64,000 nt of DNA, from the NCBI GenBank assembly GCA_963770485.1, contig CAVYPX010000016.1, positions 992,001 to 1,056,000 of the forward strand. The letters run 5' to 3'. Positions 58,510 through 64,000 of this stretch are shown here, piece by piece. Position 1 is the first letter of the stretch; each line of letters starts with the position of its first letter. Under the pieces are notes generated by a model. It was not told where the DNA came from and did no database searches. It worked only from the letters and a program-made list of their open reading frames with translations. The translations under genes were made by a program, and so were the position numbers. Source of the DNA: CAVVEC01 sp963770485 (GTDB lineage Bacteria > Acidobacteriota > Terriglobia > Terriglobales > Acidobacteriaceae).

Positions 58510-59371
58510 TGGCTCTCTCCCGAATCGCTTTCTCGGTCTCTACCGCCTGCTGGCGCACGTGGTCTGGAATATCGGGCAACTCCCGCTCGTACGGTTGAAC
58601 CGCGGCGATATCCTCCGGCTGGCCAACTAAGTAAAGCGCTCGCAATGCCTCCCATACCTGTTCCGTGCCGGCATCGATAGTCGCGATCTCAGCGCCGGTG
58701 GCGACGATCTGGCCGGTTTGTATCGACAAGGCGCGCAGGCGGCCCGTGATCGGTGACCGGACTTCGATCGTCTGACCGGCGTTCTGCAGCTTGGCAACAA
58801 TCCCCCCTTGATGAACGGCAGTGCCCACCGTGCTGGTGTCGGTTACCTGCCCTGATTGCGGAGCTGAGACCTTGGCTGGCTGGAGAAGTTCGACGATCTG
58901 CGGACGTCCCGTTGCATCACCAAAGCGGACCAACGATAGCGCGGCGTTGCCGCGGACCATCAGGGAAGGATCGCCCAGCATCTTCAGCAGGGCCTCATGG
59001 AATCCCGCGCCGGAAGTGTCTTGTCCCATGACCCAGGCGTCGGTGTTACGGACTTCTTCCACGGGATACGAAGCCAGGCGCACAGCCTCCGGATACCAAC
59101 GCATCACATTTGCATCGTGACGGCTCATGCGCTCGCCCAGTTGCACCAGCGCGTGCTGAATATGCCGGGGATGCTTCTCGTCTTGCAGATATTCGGCTAA
59201 TTGCTTGTCGGTAAGCTGGCGTCCAAACCACGTGTTCCACCAGAACAGGAACGGCATGAGGACGATCAGCCAGCCCGTGAACAAAAACAGCAGCCGGTTG
59301 CGTGTGGACATGCGGGGGCGAGGCTTGACCTCCGTGGTTACCGTCGGAGCGTGATTTGGTTCGGAGGCCAT
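58505..59371 (-). CDS. HEAT-repeat and biotinyl-lipoyl-like membrane protein
   Basis: 288 residues. One helix near the N-terminus (about 27-47: RLLFLFTGWLIVLMPFLFWWNTWF), then HEAT-type helices (about 55-165: DEKHPRHIQHALVQLGERM, NTDAWVMGQDTSGAGFHEALLKMLGDPSLMVRGNAALSLVRFG). A lipoyl-like barrel follows (about 175-240: GTAVHQGGIVAKLQNAGQTIEVRSPITGRLRALSIQTGQIVATGAEIATID), and a Glu/Pro-rich tail. No lipoate-attachment Lys is obvious. Sits at the end of the oxidase-biogenesis-like cluster. Role unknown. Confidence 0.75.
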   Translation of the reverse strand: MASEPNHAPTVTTEVKPRPRMSTRNRLLFLFTGWLIVLMPFLFWWNTWFGRQLTDKQLAEYLQDEKHPRHIQHALVQLGERMSRHDANVMRWYPEAVRLASYPVEEVRNTDAWVMGQDTSGAGFHEALLKMLGDPSLMVRGNAALSLVRFGDATGRPQIVELLQPAKVSAPQSGQVTDTSTVGTAVHQGGIVAKLQNAGQTIEVRSPITGRLRALSIQTGQIVATGAEIATIDAGTEQVWEALRALYLVGQPEDIAAVQPYERELPDIPDHVRQQAVETEKAIRERAK

Positions 59372-59382
59372 CGCCCGTTATT

Positions 59383-59412
59383 TCACCACAGAGGACACAG
59401 TGGACTCTGAGA
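59383..59412. repeat. CACAGAGGACACAG-type repeat
   Basis: TTCACCACAGAGGACACAGTGGACTCTGAG, near-copies of a CACAGAG word. Matches the reverse complement of the element at 3390-3460. Confidence 0.5.
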
Positions 59413-59415
59413 GGC

Positions 59416-59685
59416 CTATTCCACCACGTCTGCGTCCAGCACGCGATCCTGTTCCAAGTAGTGCGAGACAGCGTACTGCGCGAGCAGCGGCGTCTGCAGC
59501 CGGATCTCAGCACCGATCCATTCGCCCTTGCCGTGCTCCGCATTCAGCGGATGCTTGCAGCGTCCGCCGCTGCCGAACTGAGGACCGAAATCCGCGCTCT
59601 GGATCTGATCAAACTGCTGGATTCCGCGCCAGGCTTCATCGCCCAGCGTGCCGGAAACATCGATTTTCAATCGCACAACGGACAC
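59416..59685 (-). CDS. Uncharacterised 89-residue protein
   Basis: 89 residues with GTG start at 59685: MSVVRLKIDVSGTLGDEAWRGIQQFDQIQSADFGPQFGSGGRCKHPLNAEHGKGEWIGAEIRLQTPLLAQYAVSHYLEQDRVLDADVVE. Composition and alternating pattern look coding, with one Cys and several conserved-looking Trp/Asp residues. No motif recognised; other start codons are possible. It occupies the gap between the DUF420 gene and the HEAT gene on the same strand. The frame continues upstream through a repeat to 60042, but that part is not plausible. Confidence 0.5.
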   Translation of the reverse strand: MSVVRLKIDVSGTLGDEAWRGIQQFDQIQSADFGPQFGSGGRCKHPLNAEHGKGEWIGAEIRLQTPLLAQYAVSHYLEQDRVLDADVVE

Positions 59686-59697
59686 GAGAAAACCATT

Positions 59698-59765
59698 TCG
59701 CCACGGAGACACAGAGTCGCAGAAGAACAAGAAAACCGATCTTCTCTGTGACACTGTGGTGAATC
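59698..59765. repeat. CACGGAGACACAGAG / CTCTGTGACACTGTGG inverted repeat
   Basis: CCACGGAGACACAGAG on the left and CTCTGTGACACTGTGGTG on the right, about 30 bp apart. Likely the same family as 3390 and 59383. Confidence 0.6.
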
Positions 59766-59774
59766 TTGAAGCTT

Positions 59775-60212
59775 CTACCCAGCAAACAGATGATAAAGCA
59801 TGAAGTAAACGATCACACCAGTGACCGAAACGTACATCCACAACGGATACGTCCAGCGGGCAATGGCCCGATGGCGGTCGAAGCGCTCTCGCAAAGCCCG
59901 GCTGAGCGTAATGATAATCATGGGGACGATCGCTGCAGCCAGAATCGTGTGAGAAATCAGGATGCTGAAGTACAGCGGACGCGACCATCCTTTGCCCTGA
60001 AAATGCACCGAGCCCACATGCCAGTGGTAGTACAGATAGCACGTCAAGAACAGGCTCGATGAAATCAGCGCGGTAATCATGACAGCACGATGTGCGGCCA
60101 TGCGGCCATGTTTGATGAAGCTGCGCCCGATCAGAAGAAGAATCGCGCTGGCGCCATTTAGGCTGGCGTCAATGGCGGGAAAAGCAGCGTACTGTGGCGG
60201 AACTTGCATCAT
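59775..60212 (-). CDS. DUF420 membrane protein
   Basis: 145 residues from ATG 60212; the ABC permease's TGA overlaps this ATG (ATGA). Four helices: FPAIDASLNGASAILLLIGRSFI, AVMITALISSSLFLTCYLYYHWHVGSVHF, LYFSILISHTILAAAIVPMIIITLSRA, WTYPLWMYVSVTGVIVYFMLYHLF, with conserved His in helix 2 and helix 3. DUF420 proteins neighbour cytochrome oxidase assembly genes, consistent with ctaA and the ABC pair upstream. The open frame further up to 60959 is another gene's reverse frame. Confidence 0.88.
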   Translation of the reverse strand: MMQVPPQYAAFPAIDASLNGASAILLLIGRSFIKHGRMAAHRAVMITALISSSLFLTCYLYYHWHVGSVHFQGKGWSRPLYFSILISHTILAAAIVPMIIITLSRALRERFDRHRAIARWTYPLWMYVSVTGVIVYFMLYHLFAG

Positions 60213-61036
60213 GCAGCTGGCCTCGTGGTGCGCCGGTTGACCATGAAAAAGCACAATCCAAACATGCAAACCGTAAACAAGGCTAGCACCGCTATGGAAA
60301 TGGGCAGCGCGGACACCGTCGCGCTTGCTGGATACAGCAGGCGGCGCAGCGCTTCGACACCGTAGGTCAGCGGGTTGATTTGCATCAGAAGCCGCAGCCA
60401 GCCCGAAGCCCCCGATACTGGGAACATCGCGCCCGAGAGCAGCCAGAGCGGGATCAGAAACAAGTTGATGATTGCATGGAAAGCTTGTGTGGAGTCCATC
60501 GGCCAGGCGATGGCGAATCCCAGAGCTGTGAGCGCGAACGAAACCAGGAAAACCACCAGCACGACCAGCAGAAAATCTCCGGCGCTCATGTGTACGCCGA
60601 CAAAAGGCGCGAATGCCAGAAAAACTAGCCCTTGAATCGCCGACAAAGTGGTCCCGCCCAGAACCTTGCCGAGCACGATTGCAGAGCGTGGCACCGGGGC
60701 AACCATTACGGAAAGTAAGAAGCCTTCTTTGCGATCTTCGATCACCGACATCATGGTAAAAATCGAAGTGAACAGCACAATCATGATCAGCGCGCCGGGG
60801 TAGAAGTAATCCAGATAGTGCTGCTGCCCGGCGGCGTTGCCCGAGCGGAACGAACTGCCGAAGCCGGAGCCGATGACGAGCCAGAACAGCAGCGGCGAGG
60901 CGATCACACCGATCACGCGCGAGCGTTGACGGTAGAAGCGAACGATTTCCCGCCACCACAGCGTGAACGCGGGAAGAGCTACTCCGGATGAAACCGGAGC
61001 CACTCGGGTGGTCAAAGTTGCAGCTCGTGTAGCCAC
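60209..61036 (-). CDS. ABC-2-type transporter permease
   Basis: 275 residues with six helices: FYRQRSRVIGVIASPLLFWLVIGSGFG, YLDYFYPGALIMIVLFTSIFTMMSVIEDRKEGFLLSVMVAPVPRSAIVLGKVLGG, and the later NLFLIPLWLLSGAMFPVSGASGWLRLLMQINPLTYGVEALRRLLY, the typical ABC2_membrane signature. Partner of the ATPase gene upstream on the same strand (124-bp gap). Substrate unknown; in some oxidase clusters such pairs export heme-related or copper-related species. Confidence 0.9.
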   Translation of the reverse strand: MATRAATLTTRVAPVSSGVALPAFTLWWREIVRFYRQRSRVIGVIASPLLFWLVIGSGFGSSFRSGNAAGQQHYLDYFYPGALIMIVLFTSIFTMMSVIEDRKEGFLLSVMVAPVPRSAIVLGKVLGGTTLSAIQGLVFLAFAPFVGVHMSAGDFLLVVLVVFLVSFALTALGFAIAWPMDSTQAFHAIINLFLIPLWLLSGAMFPVSGASGWLRLLMQINPLTYGVEALRRLLYPASATVSALPISIAVLALFTVCMFGLCFFMVNRRTTRPAA

Positions 61037-61073
61037 GTTAACTCGTCTCCTGCGAAACCAGCTTTTCTTTGCG

Positions 61074-61140
61074 TCCTTCGCGATGCTTTGCCAACTTAGC
61101 GGTTAGAAGCTTTACCGCAAAGATCCCGAAGATCTCGCAA
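61074..61140. repeat. TTTGCG opposed-word repeat
   Basis: CTTTGCGTCCTTCGCGATGCTTTGCC and TTACCGCAAAGATC...CGCAAAGGCC in opposed orientation, filling part of the 124 bp between the ABC permease and ATPase genes. Confidence 0.5.
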
Positions 61141-61160
61141 AGGCCGTGAAGAAAATCGGG

Positions 61161-62162
61161 TTACGTCTGTTCTGCCTCTTCGCCCTCGGTCCAGAATCTG
61201 TGTCCTGTACGGTGAATGAAAACGTCTTCCAGCGTCGGCTTGCTGACCGAGATCGCTTCAATCTCGCCCGGGAAAGCCTCGACCACATCGGTGATGAAGC
61301 GATGGCCGTTCTCGCGCTCGAGGCGAACCTGGCCTTGCAGTACTTGCGCATCTAAGTGAAATCGAGTACGGATCCGTTCCGCGAGCGACTCCGGATCCTC
61401 TGCATCCAAAAGAATCACGTCTCCACCAATCTCGTGCTTCAGGTCATTGGGCGTGCCTAGCGCAACCACTTTGCCGGTGTTGAGAATGGCGAGCCGGTCA
61501 CAGCGTTCGGCTTCCTCCATGAGATGAGTGGTCACCAGCACCGTCACATGCTCTTCATCCCGCAGGACAGCGAGGTATTGCCACAGATCGCGTCTTGCTC
61601 CGGGGTCGAGCCCGGTTGTTGGTTCGTCCAGCAACAAAACCGACGGGTGATGAAGCAGCCCTTTGGCCAGTTCCAGTCGCCGCTGCATGCCGCCGGAAAA
61701 AGTCTCGGCCTTTTCGTCGGCGCGGTCGGCTAACCCCACACGCCCCAACATTTCGGCAATCCGCAATTTCAAGGAGACGCCGTGAAGGCCATACAAATGG
61801 CCCTGGTGCCACAGGTTTTCGGCCGCCGTTAATTTCACATCGATGCTCTGGGCCTGGAAGACAACTCCGATCTGGCGCCGCAGCCGGTTGGGGTCCCGGG
61901 CGACGTCAAATCCCATGATCGAGGCGCGTCCGCCGGCGGGAATCATCAAGGTAGAAAGAATTCGAAACAGCGTTGTCTTCCCGCTGCCATTCGGTCCCAA
62001 TAGCCCAAACAATCCGGCAGGCAGGACTTCAAACGACACCCCGTCAAGGGCAGTGCGATCACCATAACGATGCACGACGCTTTGGACAGAAATAACAGAT
62101 TGTGTGACAGCGTCGTCCGTTTCGGAGCCAGCTACAGCGTAGGCGGGTGTTTTGGAAGCCAC
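61161..62162 (-). CDS. ABC transporter ATP-binding protein
   Basis: 333 residues. Walker A GPNGSGKTTLF, signature motif ETFSGGMQRRLELAKGL, Walker B VLLLDEPTTGLD, H-loop region LVTTHLMEEAERCDRLAILN. The extra C-terminal part (about 225-333) matches the DUF4162-like extension of ABC-2 ATPases (CcmA/NatA-like). First-expressed gene of the ABC pair in this cluster. Confidence 0.93.
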   Translation of the reverse strand: MASKTPAYAVAGSETDDAVTQSVISVQSVVHRYGDRTALDGVSFEVLPAGLFGLLGPNGSGKTTLFRILSTLMIPAGGRASIMGFDVARDPNRLRRQIGVVFQAQSIDVKLTAAENLWHQGHLYGLHGVSLKLRIAEMLGRVGLADRADEKAETFSGGMQRRLELAKGLLHHPSVLLLDEPTTGLDPGARRDLWQYLAVLRDEEHVTVLVTTHLMEEAERCDRLAILNTGKVVALGTPNDLKHEIGGDVILLDAEDPESLAERIRTRFHLDAQVLQGQVRLERENGHRFITDVVEAFPGEIEAISVSKPTLEDVFIHRTGHRFWTEGEEAEQT

Positions 62163-62254
62163 AAGGTATTTTACAGTACCCGTGGGGAAGTTCTCAGCGG
62201 CCGACGATAAACGCTTTCGTCACGGCTAGACAGCCGGCCGGCGTCAGCCTGCAA

Positions 62255-63193
62255 CTATGCGGTTACGGGTTCTTGTTGTGCGCCTGGGACCCGTTCTTCA
62301 AATGAGACCGGGACATGGCGCCAAACCTCAATGGCGAGAACCACTGCGCTGGCCAAAAGCAATGCTCCAACCGCGACATGGGCCACGGTCGAGATCACCA
62401 TGGGCATCTCGGGCTGGACTGTGTCGTGACCCCAGGCGACGCGGGTCAGGAACGCAAGGAACCCGAGGCAGAGTTGCACGATCAGCAGTGAGACGAGGAG
62501 AATCGCCGGACGGCGCACCGCTTCGACCTTCGAATAGATAGACAACGCACGAATGGCCGTCCACGTGAGCACGTAGGCCACGATAGCGGCGTTCGCCACG
62601 TGCGGCCACCAACTCATTCCGTGATGGCGAAACATCGCACCAAGGATCAGCTGAACATAGAGCACGAAGATAGACAGCAAAGTCAGGGTGATGAGGCTAG
62701 GACGGCGCGTGTCCAGCTCGATCTGGGGAACCTCTTGGACCCATCGGCGCCCCGTAAACACCGCGATTGTGACCGTGATGCAAAAGAAAGTCTGCCCCAG
62801 CGCGGCGTGGGCGGAAGATATCAGTGGAGGCAGGTAAAAAAGTACAGTGAGGCCGCCCAAAATTCCTTGAGCAATCACTGCGCCCAGCGCGCCCACGCCC
62901 AGAATCTTCATCCAGCGCCGCTTGTCGGTTCGCCAGGTCCAGATCGCGAGAATGATAGTCAGGCAGCCGACGAACTCGGCGATCATGCGGTGAGTGTGCT
63001 CAAACCTCACGCCGCCGACCATATTCGGAATCTTGTAAAGCGAACCGAAAGAAGTCGGCCAGTCAGGGACCGAGAGACCGGCGTCGTTGCTGGTGACCAG
63101 GGCACCGGCAATGATAAGAAGAAAGGCCCCGCATGCGGTGAAGACCGCGAAGCCATGATGCGCGCGATTATACGGTGTAGCGAGGCCCTTCAG
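62255..63193 (-). CDS. ctaA: Heme A synthase (CtaA/COX15) with probable CTG start
   Basis: Hydroxylates and oxidises heme O to heme A for cytochrome oxidase. About 312 residues, eight helices, with family motifs NRAHHGFAVFTA, VTSNDAGLSVPDWPTSFG, GGVRFEHTHRMIAE (His heme ligands), HAALGQTFFC and VISTVAHVAVG. The conserved N-terminal part (before MVGGVRFEH at 63022) is encoded in the same frame but has no ATG, GTG or TTG. A CTG at 63193 follows AGGAG by 6 bp and gives MLKGLATPYNRAHHGF, so CTG is the likely start; a stop lies about 40 bp further upstream. Confidence 0.85.
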   Translation of the reverse strand: MKGLATPYNRAHHGFAVFTACGAFLLIIAGALVTSNDAGLSVPDWPTSFGSLYKIPNMVGGVRFEHTHRMIAEFVGCLTIILAIWTWRTDKRRWMKILGVGALGAVIAQGILGGLTVLFYLPPLISSAHAALGQTFFCITVTIAVFTGRRWVQEVPQIELDTRRPSLITLTLLSIFVLYVQLILGAMFRHHGMSWWPHVANAAIVAYVLTWTAIRALSIYSKVEAVRRPAILLVSLLIVQLCLGFLAFLTRVAWGHDTVQPEMPMVISTVAHVAVGALLLASAVVLAIEVWRHVPVSFEERVPGAQQEPVTA

Positions 63194-63238
63194 AACCGGC
63201 TCCTGGATTCGGACGGTTTTTCGTAGTGCTTACGGCAC

Positions 63239-63270
63239 GGCGGCTGCGGGCGTTCTCGCCCGCAGCCGCC
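63239..63270. other. GC-rich hairpin between cupredoxin-like and ctaA genes
   Basis: GGCGGCTGCGGGCG-TTCT-CGCCCGCAGCCGCC, a 14-bp perfect stem. No T-run. It may reduce or uncouple transcription between the two genes, or be a small dispersed repeat (compare GCGGGCGTTGCCGCCCGC near 25166). Confidence 0.6.
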
Positions 63271-63381
63271 AGCGTGACACGTTGACACAGCCAGACGAAG
63301 CTGGCCCTCAGCGCGGGCGAAGACGGCCGCGCCGCGAAATAGCTTGGGCCGGACTGGCGCGACGCTCGCCATCGGCAGAAG

Positions 63382-64000
63382 CTACTGCGCCTTGAACGTC
63401 TGGTCTACGGTCTTGCTGTCCTTGGCGGCCAGTGTGACTTTCTGATCCTGTTCGCCCAACTTCTCCTGCACGAACGCAATGGTGTAATCGCCCGGCGGCA
63501 GGCCCTTGATCTCGTACTTGCCATCGGGTCCGGTGACTGCATAGAACGGGCTCTTCACCACGTTAACGTACATCCTCATCCAGGGGTGCTGGTTACACTT
63601 CACCGGCAGCATGATTTCTTCGCGGGCGAAACTCTTCTCCAAGGGTGCGGCCTGCGGAGGCTGAGACTCGTTCCACTCGCGGTTGGACTGCGGCGTGGGG
63701 TGGATATTGTGCGTCGTCGGATCGTCGTTCTTGATCTCGATGTTCTGGCCGGCCATCGCGCCCAGCACGTGAGGATGGTATTTGCAACCTTGCTGATCAA
63801 TCGTGACGGAATCTTTGGGAACGTCGAAGGTGCGATTCCCAAGGCCATCTTTCACGTACACAAAAACGTTAGCCACATTCCCACCGTCCACGACCATGGT
63901 CTCGGCGGTATTTGTGCCCTTGCAAGCTGGATCTTGGCTCATGTCAATCTTGGCCGACTTGGGAGCTGCGCCATCCAGTTTCACAGTGCCGTTGACCGAA
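63382..64000 (-). CDS. Cupredoxin-like secreted protein with carboxypeptidase-regulatory-type domain (5' end outside window)
   Basis: At least 200 residues; the frame is open to the window edge, so the start and any signal peptide lie outside. Visible: GNVANVFVYVKDGLG, a His-rich plastocyanin-like part (GCKYHPHVLGAMAGQNIEIKNDDPTTHNIHPTPQSN, VKCNQHPWMRMYVNVV: Cys-His-His plus CNQHPWM) and a C-terminal Ig-like domain (YAVTGPDGKYEIKGLPPGDYTIAFVQEKLGEQDQKVTLAAKDS). This fits periplasmic cupredoxin-type electron carriers found beside alternative-complex-III/oxidase genes. Precedes ctaA on the minus strand. Confidence 0.82.
   Translation of the reverse strand, partial: SVNGTVKLDGAAPKSAKIDMSQDPACKGTNTAETMVVDGGNVANVFVYVKDGLGNRTFDVPKDSVTIDQQGCKYHPHVLGAMAGQNIEIKNDDPTTHNIHPTPQSNREWNESQPPQAAPLEKSFAREEIMLPVKCNQHPWMRMYVNVVKSPFYAVTGPDGKYEIKGLPPGDYTIAFVQEKLGEQDQKVTLAAKDSKTVDQTFKAQ

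Noticed and set aside
59775..60959. Full 394-residue minus-strand frame
   Set aside because: Only the last 145 residues (DUF420) are coding; the first part is a shadow of the ABC permease.

Overview
The window is a GC-rich bacterial chromosome segment with dense coding on both strands. Gene content points to an Acidobacteriota soil bacterium: a uppS-cdsA-dxr-rseP-ispG block, DUF2911-TPR and HAF-repeat secreted proteins, a YpdA-type reductase, a MacA/MacB-like export cluster, many toxin-antitoxin genes, and abundant palindromic intergenic repeats. The assignment rests on gene content and remembered family distribution only; no 16S rRNA lies in the window.

Layout. 1-2.9 kb: a PilS/PilR-like sensor and sigma54 activator. 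3-6.3 kb: a TPR protein, a small Trp-rich protein, two parS centromere sites, and secreted HAF-repeat and alpha/beta-barrel-like proteins. 6.5-11.8 kb: a SAM-hydroxide adenosyltransferase and an adaptor plus two MacB-type permeases (one frameshifted). 12-16.7 kb: a CNNM/CBS transporter, then dppB and dppC split by a 1.4-kb patch of toxin-antitoxin genes and remnants. 17-21.6 kb: an apparent membrane-stress operon (XRE regulator, NfeD-like, DUF1648, flotillin, small membrane protein, PspA). 21.7-26.2 kb: DUF4019, a beta-carbonic-anhydrase-like protein, rmuC, a CAP protein and a DUF72 protein. 26.4-29.1 kb: an aberrant tRNA gene followed by a three-gene accessory cassette, one gene resembling predicted pPIWI-associated nucleases. 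29.4-36.6 kb: ispG, a toxin-antitoxin pair, rseP, dxr, a dual-specificity phosphatase, a broken ParB-like gene, cdsA and uppS (isoprenoid, undecaprenyl and phospholipid precursor synthesis plus a site-2 protease). 36.6-37.4 kb: a repeat-rich gap with a third parS. 37.4-46.8 kb: an HtrA-like protease, a large secreted TPR protein, cupin, hemerythrin, HAD phosphatase, 3-hydroxyacyl-CoA dehydrogenase, DUF2911-TPR and a MidA-family methyltransferase. 46.8-50 kb: mazEF, fumC, a broken RelE-type toxin with its antitoxin, and a racemase remnant. 50-58.4 kb: NIPSNAP/ArsR pair, YpdA, CyaY, MFS, a repeat protein, phhB, PAP2, ssb and ferredoxin. 58.5-64 kb: a cluster resembling heme-copper oxidase biogenesis (ctaA, ABC ATPase and permease, DUF420, cupredoxin-like protein, HEAT/lipoyl-like protein).

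Three things stand out. There are three perfect 16-bp parS sites, two of them next to a shared second palindrome. There are two families of intergenic repeats; one builds each locus from its own 6-8-base word in opposed orientation and often supplies stop codons or start regions of genes. Accessory genes, mainly toxin-antitoxin, are repeatedly broken by single-base shifts while most housekeeping genes are intact.
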